Source: Riptortus pedestris (lineage: Eukaryota > Arthropoda > Insecta > Hemiptera > Alydidae). Taken from it: DNA of 64,000 nucleotides. The notes under the pieces were generated by a model. The model made no database searches and was not told where the DNA came from. It saw nothing but the letters and a program-made list of their open reading frames with translations. The first letter of the stretch is position 1; every line of letters starts with the position of its first letter. Positions 33,841 to 47,100 of the stretch are shown one piece after another. The position numbers were made by a program, and so were the translations under genes. The stretch spans positions 106,204,501-106,268,500 of the forward strand of contig CM032230.1 of NCBI GenBank assembly GCA_019009955.1, written 5' to 3'.

Positions 33841-36800
33841 CACTATGAACTCTACCGAAACTCATCTTGACCTTCTTGGTGCACTCCTAGCATCAAAATA
33901 CGTTAATACCAAAGTTGTGCCGACCAAAATATTAGTTTTTTCCCCATTTTTTATCTCCTTGTACTTTGCAAATAAAAAGAACCTTCGTTCTCCAACATAC
34001 CAAACTGGAAAATATTTCAACTTCACGTCTCAAGGGCAAATGGTAAAGGTTATAAGAATCAAGAAACATAACAGTAAATCACTGTTTATTACAATATAGA
34101 TTTCATTCACTAAATGTGTAATAAAAATACACATAATGCATTATTTAAAATGCTCACTTAGATAAATAATGTACAATCATCAAAATAAAAGTAATAAAAT
34201 AACAATTTAATGAAAAATAAATTACTTTCTTCTTTTTATCACTTATAATTCAACAATAACGTTGCTGTTTATAAAACTCATAACTCCTGAATAATCAGGA
34301 TAACATAAATATGTCCTTTTTTTTGTGTTTTTTTTTTCTGAGTTTCCTTAGACAAACTAACAACACTGTAAAAAAACAAAAGATTGTAATATAAATTGAC
34401 TCAAAAGGAAAATTGTTAATTGTAGTATGGTTCATACAATAACCAATAAAAACTATGAAAACAAGTTCACCCATTACATACAGAAAAATGACAGTAGTAT
34501 CAAAATAACATGTAAAATTTGAGTTTCACATCAGAAACAAGTTCACTCCAACCTTAGGCAATAGCATTACAATTTTAATAATACTTTTCAAAAACATGCC
34601 ATTAAAACTGAATTCATGCAAAGAAGGGTGAATATATCGCTGAAGGAACAAACACCAAGTTTAGTGTAACAGTAAAACCTATGTTCATATTAAGCCATTT
34701 CTGTCACAGCATTTTAAAATTAAGGGCACACTGTTTCGCTGTGGCCCCATGACTTGAATATCTGGATTTATAAATGAAATAATTACAAAATCAAAAAAGT
34801 GTAATTAATCACAAGACTTGAGCAATCCTGTGTAATGGTAACAAAGTTAATTGTTTTTAAAAGCTGCATTCAACTAATCCAAAGTCTTGCTCCAAGACTA
34901 CTAGATATGTCAGTTCTCTTATTTTTTAGCTTTAAATTCAATACAATAGTGAAAAATTATAGGATTAAATATATACCAGAATTTGTTATTTAAGGATAAC
35001 TAAATTATTGCAAGAAAATGCTGATGATTTCAACAATTCTTTATTATAAATATTGAAACTTTTGAATGAAATAAAGAAACAGACATTCTATTAAACTGAA
35101 ATACTGACTTTTTAAATTTTGATTGCAGCACCAAATAGTCCTCTAAATCTACAGAAACTAATACAAAAATAATGCGACCATGCAAATTATTTTGCACCGC
35201 AGATTCTAAAAATAAATGGCCACAAACAATACCTACATTCACTATAAGAAAATTATTAAGAGATAAAAAATGAAGCATGACTTGCTAATAAAATTCTGAT
35301 ATTGAACTAACAAATGAAAAGTACTTTGAACATCATAGTTTCACAGATGGAACTTAAAAATATTACATCTAACACAGAAATGTGAGGCAACTCGACTACT
35401 AAACTTTAAACTTACAATGCCTAAAAATCATCCAATATGAATTACCTAACCAAAGCACAGTCAAGACATAAACATTAAATTTAAAATCATTTTTTTAAAG
35501 AAGATAAATGAATAACCTGAGTGAATAAATTTCAGATTCTCAGGCATCAAATAATAAAACAGAACCTTACAATTTAGAACATCTGTACCCTGTTAAGTGA
35601 AACCTACTTCAAGCAATTGTAATAAGCAACTACTTAAAATTAACCACACGTGCAAAGCTGTAATAAAAGAATGTTAAATGGCTACGGTATGAGGGTGATA
35701 ATAGTTCTGTCTTAATTGAATGACATGAAAAACAATTTCATTAAAACATTGTGATATATTCATTCTACATTAAAGAAATAGAAGAATTTTTGTTATAATA
35801 ATTAAAAAAACAGGATACAAATGTTATTTACTTATTGATTCTAAAAAAAATAAAAATATTTTGAACATAAATATTGTTTATAATATTCCTCATTTCTTAA
35901 ATTTACTTTCTTGTTTACATTATAGAATTTTTTAAAATATATATCATAAAATGCTGACTTCTTTGAATGAAAGTTTCATTTTACAGGCCCAATTTTATTT
36001 CCCCTAACTATTTTGCATAAAGAAAATCTAGAATGTTTTTTTTTTTCATTAAAAAACAAAAACAAATGGAATCTGCAAGGGATGGGAAAAAATATTTATC
36101 TAGAAGTTGCAATGCATAATTAAACACATTCAGAATAAAATTTGAACATTCATGATAACCAAAATTCAAGATAAAGTAAATTTATTTATTTGTCCTGAAA
36201 AATCATTAACCACAATTAATTAAAAAACAATTCAAAGTAAATTTTTCCTCCATATGAAATGAGAATGTATTTTAAATTTTCCTAGCTCACAATAACAACT
36301 TACATTAAATAAGCATCCAGAAATAGTAGAAACAGTTCTATCTCCACTTATTAATTCAGCCATAACATTTTTTAACAATGCTTATAAATTCAGAAATAAC
36401 TACTGCTACTTTCCTAATTTATTCTCTAAGAGGAGGATTTAAAAGATATATGTAGGTTGGGCCTGCAATATTGATATAATAAATACTTTTTATAATCCTC
36501 TTATACTTAGATATACTAGATTTCATGTTGAGTTATTTTAAATTTAATTTACTTTAATCCAATACTTTAGAAGGATGGTAGGTTTATTTCCTTTAGAGGG
36601 GTGGTAGGTTTATTTCAATTTGCATATTCATTACTTAATTACATATGACTAAAACTGTAAGACTTTAGATGAAAACTGTTATTTATGAGCACAGAAATTT
36701 AATTTTCATTGCAGGTAAGAATCAAGGGCTGTTACTTAATTGCAATCTGCATATTTTTTTTTTATAAAATAAGAGACTAAAAATACGTTACTTAATAAAG

Positions 36801-37748
36801 CTAACATATATAAAAAAATAAAATTTGAAAAACCCCAATGGTTTTTTTTTCTTCTTTTCCAAAAATAGAAACAAATCATAACAAGGACTATTCACAATAA
36901 AATTGATAATTGAGCAAAATAAAGAATAATTTCTTAGGTAGGGGGTTTAAAATATAGCAAAACTCTTATCACTTTTTTGAACAATTCACACGAATTAAAT
37001 CCAATAAAATATTTATCAACAAGGTATTATAATAAAACAAGAATAATATTAACAAAAATATTTTTAAATACAGTTGAAATATTGACTAATGACTATGATT
37101 AAATCACATCAGCATTGCCCTGACTCCCAAAATTTGGAACGAATCAATACAGCATTCCATTAACCGCTAAAATGAAGTTTAATGTTTCATAGAACAAAAA
37201 TCTTAAAAATAGTGATTATTAAAAATTATTTTTGATTGGCAATATGGGAGACAATACTGCTTTGGTAAAACAAGGTAACATCCAAGTGATATCTCAGAGA
37301 AATAATGATTTTCATTCATGCCATCAAATTAGATATTAACTAAAAGAGAATGTTAAAGGTCAATATGTTAATTTTACTAACCAAAAAATGTTTTATTAAT
37401 TTTTTATAATAAGGATTCATAATATATAAAGGGAAACATTTAGATAAACTGAAACGGAACCAGACAATACTCTATAATCATTAAAGAAGAAATAAATGAA
37501 TAAAAGTGAGTGTAAGAGGAAGATAAATACATAACAAATCATGATCTTGTTTTAAAATAAGTTTATTATTGTGGAAATGGAAGAACTATATAGTGGGATT
37601 TAATGAATGTTTAACTTTAATAACAAAGTACAGCATTATGAAAAAAAGAGGAAGTTTTAACTTCCTGTCTTTTCCATGGTACTATAAATAATGAATAATC
37701 TTACAAAAGAAAACTTGTTTTTCTGTGGAAATATTTAGTTAAATTATT
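33841..37748. other. No gene seen
   Basis: Very AT-rich sequence with poly-A and poly-T runs, no recognised repeat and no domain-like ORF. It separates the mariner relic from the 3' end of ACY1. Confidence 0.55.
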
Positions 37749-37754
37749 TTTATT
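37749..37754 (-). other. Candidate ACY1 polyadenylation signal
   Basis: AATAAA reads on the minus strand about 280 bases beyond the ACY1 stop. Such hexamers are common in this AT-rich DNA, so this is only a candidate. Confidence 0.25.
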
Positions 37755-38031
37755 AGTTATTACTGATTATGAACAATAGAATTATGGTCTGGACACATTA
37801 TGAAGTTAGAATTAACTATCCATTTGCTCCTACTTAGAGACATACTTTTTTAATTGATCAAGATATTAATATAATACATGTTAACAAAATAAAAACACTA
37901 TATGTATATAGTAGCTGAGATATCCTTGGATAATTACAGAAAAAAATAATTGATGACATGATTTATCTGAGTAACATTATATCAGGCTAGCGGGACTCAA
38001 AATGCGACCTGTCCCGCTTGCCCAGTGGGGA

Positions 38032-38175
38032 TCAGGAACCAGCAAGGGCAGGTATAAGCTTGGTGTAGATCTCAAGACCAGTGAGGAATGTTGATTCGCT
38101 TAAATATTCATCATGATCATGAAGAAGAACGGGAGTCTTATTCATTGGTGAAAAACCAAATGCAGGGATTCCCAT
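38032..38175 (-). CDS. ACY1: ACY1 exon 9 (terminal, with stop)
   Basis: It codes for residues 349-395: [20 protein letters not shown], then [20 protein letters not shown] and a short tail, followed by TGA. LLHDHDE supplies the last zinc-site histidine. The acceptor is GTTTTAG. Confidence 0.95.
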   Translation of the reverse strand: MGIPAFGFSPMNKTPVLLHDHDEYLSESTFLTGLEIYTKLIPALAGS

Positions 38176-41100
38176 CTAAAACATGGTAACTCATATTAAC
38201 ATATTGATATTTTGCATTAGGCTTTTGAAGTAAATTAAAATCAAAATAACATGTATTTACAATTGTTTTGTTTTTTATTGATTACAAATGACTGTGTTTA
38301 AATCATAGTTCATTTAAATGAACTTCATAATTCCACAGAAACACGTATCATGAGACTGTCTATCACTTTCTTGAGGAAAATATCCAATTATAAAGAGGCA
38401 CTAGGAAGAGTGGACAAATTCCACTTACAGCCAGAAATGATAGTCATCACTATGTGCTAGTCATGTAATATATTCTGAATAATAATAGGAATCAGCCAGC
38501 ATGAGTATGGAAACTAAAACTTAAATGAAGGCTCCAGTTTTACCTTTTTACTGAAGATATGATCCAGAAAAAGAACGAAGAGGGAAGAAAACACTTGAAA
38601 AGTGGTTTAATAAAAAATCCTCTATAACTAAACAATATTAAAACAGCATACATACACATTATTGTTAACCAATGGGGTAGAAAGAAATGAAAATAATTAA
38701 AATTATCTCTAATAATCACTGTTATTAATTAATACCTACTTTGTGATAATATGGCTAAATGGGATGAGTTATCTACAGATTACTACCCTTTTCTAGGCAG
38801 AGTGGGACTAAGAATTTTATTCATGGAGGAGTTTGCCACTAACTAAATTCCTACTGGCAAGGTGGGAATCAATCTCACCACTCTACATTTATCAAGTGAG
38901 ATTAAGCTCAATGGGTAAACTCAAATGACTAACATGAGTCCCTCACTAATAATCTTCAGGCATTCTTAACTCAACCTCCACGAAGTTATAAAATTCAAAA
39001 ACTGATTTTTCTAATGAGCAATCAAAATGATATTTCAAATGATGTATTCCTATAGAGGGGGGGGGGTGTTCCCACTTCCAAGCCCCTTACCATATTTATA
39101 CACCATAATCAGAGGAGTAAGGTGATTTTTGAGGAAGTGTAATGAATTAAAATGTGCAATTTGGTCATTGAATCTCTGAATTTACATCAATTCATGAAAA
39201 ATAGATAAAGATTAATAGACCGGTGAAGATAGATGTAGTGTCAAGACTATAAGGGACCTTGTCAGAAGTAAAGGAAGGGTATACTCTATAGGAATAGAGA
39301 AATAAGCAAAAATATGAAGTTAACTTACAGCTCTCACAAATCTGCTGTCAGTTCCTCCTGGAAATATTGCTTCTTTCAATTTCAATCCTCTGAAAAAAAT
39401 ATTCAAATACAACATAAGAAGCAATTATTTTGATGGTAAGTACTTTTGTGACTAATTGAATTGTTAAAAGTAATATTAAAAATAATAAAATGTAGTATAA
39501 CTTTCTAAATGTTTAACTCTTATACAAACTACTATAGTTTAATTAAAATGAAAACTAAGGCAATATTCTACTAACAAAAATGTATCAAAATTCAATTATG
39601 TAATGAACATAACAGTAACAGAGAACATTAAATACTAAGAAAATAAATAATTTCAGTTCCAGTTAAATAAAAAGTACATATAAAGGACTTACAATTTATC
39701 ACACTCTTTCTTGAAAGAAACCCAATAAGGATTGCTCGAGTCCAATTTAGTCAATTCCTTCGCATTCTGCTTCTGTTGATACTCGGGGTAAACTCCTTTG
39801 CCAGCCTTTGTGCAGACATCCTAGCGATCAAATAAACCAGTGACGTTTTTTATTTTAGTGCTATTTATTGAATAATTAAAGAAATACCAGTCAGTCACTT
39901 TTTGATCAAAAGTGCATTATATGCTTTATTAAGTTAGTGCTTGATAATGAGTAAATATTATTTTCATAAGACTTATTGGAAAAGCATGATAACATTAAAG
40001 TTCATATCAAGACCCCATTTAATCAATTCTAGCAATTGTGTCACATTAGTTTATTCCTACATTTTCCTTCATAATAATATTTTTATAGATTACAAAAGAG
40101 TGTTATTATATTTTAAAAATTATTAGATAAGATAAAAATAAATAAATAAAACTTACTATTATCCACTTTTCAAAAGTATCCATGTTTGTTGTTGGTGACA
40201 GACGGCAGTCAAATCCAACCACAAGCTCAGGGGGAACTACGTTGTTCTGAACGCCTCCCTTAACAATAAATACAATCAAAAACCCTCCCACCATCCCCAA
40301 ATATGAAATGAAAACAAAAACTACTGATTTTATTATTTTCTATAACAAACAATAAAGTGTGAAGAACATAAACAAAACATTAAAAAATAAAACTGACCAA
40401 CGAACCTAGAAAAACTAATATAAGTTCATCAGGAAAACGACAAACAAACAATAGCAATTTTTAAAAGAAAATAGAAAAATTTACTCAATGGCTTCTAAAT
40501 TTATTAAGCTTAAAAATCTTATGTTGAAATATTTCTTTTTCCTTTAATTAAAAAATAAAAAGAAAGGTTTTTACATACCTCTCACTAATGATAGACATGA
40601 AAAATTACACACTGATTAAAATTGTACACGATATATCAGTACATTGAATAAAAGAAAAATAACTTAAAATAATTTAAATCTATTTTTTATTAAAGCATTA
40701 AATATATACATGCGATGCATACATTTAACACACACCAATCCGAACATGATTAAGTAACGAATCTTTTTTAACCGTGTAGGAAGAACCCAAAATTTAAAAT
40801 TTTGCCATCATTAGTGATCTATATGAGTTTTAGACCTTGCTTTAACAGAGATACTGCATGAAACAAAAAATAAAACGTTATTTTATTGAATTTAATTCAG
40901 AGACCCTCATGGATAAATAGCCATCCCTTCGAACTGAAAATATCTGTAACATAAAATGTTTCTGATTGAACAGTTAAGAACAAAAAGGACATAAGGTTAT
41001 AAAAATATTCAAAAGCATTTGTGCAATGCCAGTGCCATTTAACATTTTTTTTACAGACAATGGTGACAACAAAAAATGTCCTCTACAAATAGCATTTTTT

Positions 41101-44100
41101 AAAATAGTCATTATTGACGAAAATCAATAATTTATGATAAGTTATAAAGGAAAATCATTTAATGAATATTAATAAGTTCCCCTTAAATATAATATTCACA
41201 TTCAATCTGTCACACATACTCCAGTCATTAAGCCATAAATGAGTGGAAAACATTAATAGAAGTACTCAAATTCAATGACTAATACAAAAATCTGAATATC
41301 AAGATCTCTTTTAAGTATTGTATTTGATAAATTGAAAATGTAAACACAAGAAAATATATTTTCAACTAATGGGGTAATTTGAAAGTTACCCTAAAATTTC
41401 ATCTGATTAATTAAATAAATGAAAATTAAACAAAAAAAAAATTAAAAACCCAGTAAACAAAAAAATGAGGCCTCATGACTCCCAATCCCAACTGTTACCT
41501 TGACTCTGGTGAGGTTGATTGTGGTTACATCACCAATGCTTAAAGCTGGATTTGTGTCAAGCTTTTCCTTTTCCTTAGCTCGAAAGTCCATGAATTTATC
41601 TATAACATAGCGAACCTTTTCACCTGCAGTATCAGGTAATAAGAGTGATCCATGTCCTGGAGTTCCCGGGCAGTGAACATGAACTTCTATAAATCAAAAT
41701 TAAGAAACCATAGTAATAATTGACCAGGTATTTACACAGAAGTCTTAACTTAATAATAGTCCTTCAATGCCTACAAAAGGTTCTAGCAAAAAGAGCTTAA
41801 GAATAAATAAATATATTCTTTAGGTCTGGATAATAAAAAAAAATATAAGCGCATGGAGAGTAGTTGGGTCTCCCAAGTATACAAAGAAGTCAAAACACCT
41901 CAGTTCAGCAACTGCTCTATTATGTCCTCAATCATAAAATAAATAAAAAATTGGACACTTTAAAACTATTTCCAGTTCAATCAAAGAAATATATTATTAG
42001 AAAAAAACTTGAAAAAGAAATTAATAATCAAAGTTACAGTGCAGCACCCAGCAGCTGTTTTGAATTTAACTGAAAACAAGTTAGGTAATAAAACTATGGC
42101 CTACCAAACTTGTCCATGGTCTACTTCAGTGATAAATCGGAAATTCCAATTAGACTTATAATATTCATGATTGGCACTCCAAATGAAACATATTGCTATC
42201 CCTTGGATGAAAAATGTTAAGGTATAACAACATTTGAATAAAATGTTTTAATTATAAATACTTTGGAGTATTTTAAACTATGGCAACCAAGATACATGAA
42301 AACATTATTTTGGAATCATTTGCCATTAAAAATACTGGAATTTTCATGGAAAATAAAGGTACAAATGTTTGTCTGGTACTACTTTCCTAATAATTCATCC
42401 AAATATACTCATCAATAAAACAAAGTTTGTATTTTATTAATATACAGAAGACATACTTACGCCAAATTGATCTTTCACCATAAAAAAGCAAATAGGTGTC
42501 GTCTACACTAGCCATTCCTTCATCAAGAGCACAGCCAACATTCAGGCGTTTGAAATCATCCATAGTAACCCATTTACCCATACCTTCTTCACCACCTATC
42601 TCTTCATCTAAATAGAAAAAGGAAAAGCATTACTAAAACAAAGAAATTAACAGAGTATTAAATAATTCAAGTCAACACTAACATGATAAACCATAGCATT
42701 ACTGGATTTACACTAAATAAAAATTATGGTTAAACAAGGGTCAGTAATAAGATGAGGTAATGCTTCAAAAGTACTCTTAATAGTTTTTATTTGACTATAA
42801 CTATTTAACTAGCAAGTACCCTGTGAAATTAGAATAACCTTAAGGGAAGGATGTAAAATTTCAATTATGGATTTTAGCATTTTATCCTTCAGGTATGCAT
42901 GGTGTGGTGTTGTGTGTATTCACACCAGTGCTAAAAAAATGCAGTATTAATCCCTTGCTCCTTATTGGGTCAGATCTGCTATGACTTCCAAAACTTGACA
43001 TACACAATTAAAGTAATATATGAATCAAATATCAGCTAAACAAGTCTGTTGCTATACTAACCAGGTACAAATGACATATGAATGGTTCTTTTAAGCCTAA
43101 CTCCATCTTCCTTTAACTTCCTTATGGCTTCAATGTATTGAATTCCAACACATTTCATGTCCTGAGCACCTCTAGCATAGATGTTTCCATTGGCATCCTT
43201 TTCAGCGCCAAATGGGTCATGTGTCCATTTTTCCTTTTAAAAAAATTGAATATAAATTTTTTATAAAAATAATCAGATTAAAAGTTTTATATCATCATGA
43301 TTAGTAATGAGAAACTGTACTTAATGCTCAATATTTAGTAATTAATTTGAAGATTTTCTAGGTGTTACTTATTGGAAACTGAGTTTAGATAGTCATGAAG
43401 TAATACATTTATTTAATGAGAAACTCATAGATGTTATTACAATTTTTGGGCAAGAAAAAATTCTTATTTTGGGAGACTTTAGCTCAACGGGTTCATTTGA
43501 GGATATTATCTTTGAGGGGACAACAATGTATGCTAAAAGAAAATCTCTAGACACATTAACTCAAAAGGAAGAGACTTAATGAGCTTGATGGAAGGTCATG
43601 GGTTTATTTTTTGTACTGGTTGGTGTGATAATGACAGAATTTAATTGTACATTTAAAGGTGCTCAGGGATGTAGTGTTATTGACCTGGTATGGATTAAAA
43701 GCTGAGCTTTATTTTCTTGGTTTCCAGGTATCCACCATTCTGGAGCTTTCCAAGCACTTTTTAATTTACATCGCATTTCAGTACTCTCTCCCATGCAGAA
43801 GAATAAAAACAAAAGACATCCTGACTTTAATTATTGTGACGAATCTAATCTATATACTATATCTAGTACTGTAATTTGTAACGAGTCAGAATAATTTTTA
43901 TCTCAATCAATCAAATTTTAGTAGTCCAAGAACTCAAGAGGGGAGTGACGATAACATATTTGCATTTACCTCGTATAATAAAGGTCTCTTGAATACTATT
44001 TATGGTACTTAAGCTTCGAATAATGTGGTTTATTACCTAACAGAGTATTGTTTATGTATCATGAGTAGAAGTGGGGGTTTGGTGAAGGCTGAAAACTGAA

Positions 44101-47100
44101 AAATGCCAATATCTTGTTTAATATTCACTATAGAGAATACATGTATAGAACAATATTTATAATACATTTAATTTGCAATAAGATTGGTTCTATACAATTT
44201 TTTGATCCGATGTGTGGTAAAGGAGATATTTCAAATTTTCAAAAATCCCCTCCCACTGATCCGATTTCAGCCATTAACGAACTTGATCAATCTTTTTACA
44301 TAAAACGTTCAAATATCGAGTTTGGTAACAATCAAACAAAAATTTGGACCGCTAGAGTGTTAACAGACAAATATATATATATATATATATATATTCCTTA
44401 AGGGATAATCCCTTAAGGGAAATCTGCTAAACAAATTTTACTTGAATGGTAAGGAAATTCAAAATGAAAATAAAAACATTTAGGATCGAAAAATTCAAAA
44501 TCCGCCCAAATATTACTAAGTAGCTGATTCCTCTGTTAGTAAGAGACAAATCACACTGACAAACATTTTAATACTTTTGTCAAAAGGAAAATTTGACTCT
44601 TGGTTGTGTAAAATGCAACTATCTCAACAATTCAGTTGTAGGTGGAACCCTCTATTTGGAATAGAGGCATGAGGCTTAGCATATCCTGATTTATTACAAA
44701 AACTGCAAACTAAATTTCCTAAAATATTATTGCAGCTCCCACAAAGCACACCAAGAGCGTACATATTAATTGAAAAAGGATGTAGGAATTTAAAAGTAAA
44801 AATCTTTTCCTGGACTTTGAATTGGAGGATTAAATTACTGAGAATGGAAAATGGTTGACTCCCACTGTTATGCTATAGAGGGTTGAGAGAACAAGTTGAC
44901 AACAAACTCGTGCCTTATAATTAGGTGCTTGAGCAGAAGAACTGAATAATTTCAATTGGGGCAGGAGACTTATGGGAAAATGAGAAGCTAGCTCAACCGA
45001 CAAATAATAAAAGATTTCTTATTAGAAAAATGGATTCAATAATTAATTCGTCACAGTACTCTCTTTAGGAATATTTCAACCTTATCACTGAGGATGTGTA
45101 TTGGACTTATAGGTGACATATCAATAAAATTAGAGCAATATCCCAGGTAAGACTGACGGGAAAGAAATGCCAGTGTATAATCATTAACTTTTTTAGATAT
45201 AAATTTGAGCCTCAGTCCTCAACCTGGCCAATCTGTAATAAACCTAGTCCACACTGTTTTAGGCATATTTTTATCTCTTGCCCAACCTTAGACCCAATTA
45301 GATGAGTATCTTTGTCCATATATAAGTATAAGCACAACATTAAGTGATGATGATAATTTTCACACTTTACTTATCATAGAAAATTATGTTAAACTGATGA
45401 ATATTTACATTTTTATCAATGAATCATTAAAAATTAGAAGCTTTTTTCTTAATGATTAAGTCCATTTTTATTAACACATTACTGATACTTCCTACTTTTT
45501 CTGTACACTTTTTGCGTAAAAGGAATAAGCCAAAAGTAAACATGCATATCACACTATTTGTATATGATTTTCAGAATAAACTAGACAATATGTAATGTGC
45601 TTACGAGTTTTTGTGAACCATGCAATTATTTACTGAATATGAATATATGCATGCGAACTCACGCACACGCTAATAAAGTAATAACTAATCAATTAAAAAA
45701 TGTCAGCAAATCCACTCGAGAGAACATAGCATGTACTAACATTTCAAATAGGGCTCAATTATTTTTTTCCCCTTTATTTTTCTTCTTCGATTGATACACT
45801 TTTTAAAAATAAATGAAAAATGGAAAATATATTTTCCAAAACACCGGGTCCGAATCACATTTCTCTATTAAATGAAGTAAATAAAAATAAATAAGTAAAA
45901 CATATTAAATTTAATGGGGAGAAGTAGGTTTTAAGAAAGAAAAAAGATAATTAAAATCACAGGATGTTAAATAAACATGACTAGTTATAATTATTCACTA
46001 ATTAATTGATTATATAAATGATCCATGAATTGCCCAGCCTATTAACTGCACTTTGAAGCCATTTTCTTAGCGTGATATAACTAGAATGCCTTGATTGAAT
46101 GTAATGACCCATGCAATCTAAACAGACATATTTCAAAGACCATGACAACAGGATGGCCCTGTTATCCAAATAGGACAGCTTTATGAGCAGAGAAGGTCGA
46201 ATAACTATTATGTTGTACACACCTCTGTTTGCCAAACCCCTTGCTAACTCAAACTAACTTGAAAACTGATGTTATTTTAATAATGTTTTATTTCTTAATT
46301 CAGCAAGTTGAGTGAAATTAATTACAAATAGCATCAAAAAGTAAAAGTATCCCATGAATACTGGTGTTTGGGTTAATTCTTCCAATAAAGGATCGACAGC
46401 AAGATAAAGGTTTACTTGATAATAATAAAACTTTTAATGAATTAATTTTTCTTTGAGGCTGGTAATTTCATGTAAAGATTAATTCTATCTATGTAAAAAG
46501 TAAAGTGCTCTCTAGTAGGATAGATGGACTTTGAATCAGTAGTCTGTCCTGAAACTAACACACTAGTTTCCACTCACGACACAATAACAGTGCTTTTCAT
46601 TTTAATTAGATTGAATTTCATTTGCATTTTTTATTATAGGGGCATAACCAGAATATGTACTTCCCTCCTTAGAGGGCACCTCACAACCTCCAACTTATAC
46701 TTCCTTTACTATAAGGTGAATGAAAACCCAAAAAAGAATGTTCATGCAGATTTAACCACAAGCATAAATGAAAATAAAAATATTTGGGTAACATGAGTAA
46801 TAAATATAAAGCAGAACACAAATAAATGAAAATCAACAAAAAATAAATCACAATGACTTAGAAAATGAAATGGTTATAAACAATGTTCCTATATAAATTT
46901 TAATATGATCCCATTAAGCCCAAACATTATTAGTCTGTATTTGACCTGTAATTTTAATATTTTCTGAATTCAGGGATGTGTGATTTTTTTTTTACTGAAC
47001 AATGAGATAGTGTTTTCTGATAGCAAGCCTAAAATTTAGTTACAGCACCTACATTTCATGGGAAAAGACTGTTAAAATGCTGATAACCATTGCAAAAGAA

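Noticed and set aside
33845..34099. 84-codon plus-strand ORF next to the mariner relic
   Set aside because: Its composition is that of AT-rich non-coding DNA and it shows no motif. It probably overlaps the relic's flank.
46524..46796. 90-codon ORF in ACY1 intron 2
   Set aside because: No domain pattern and an AT-driven composition. It is likely chance.
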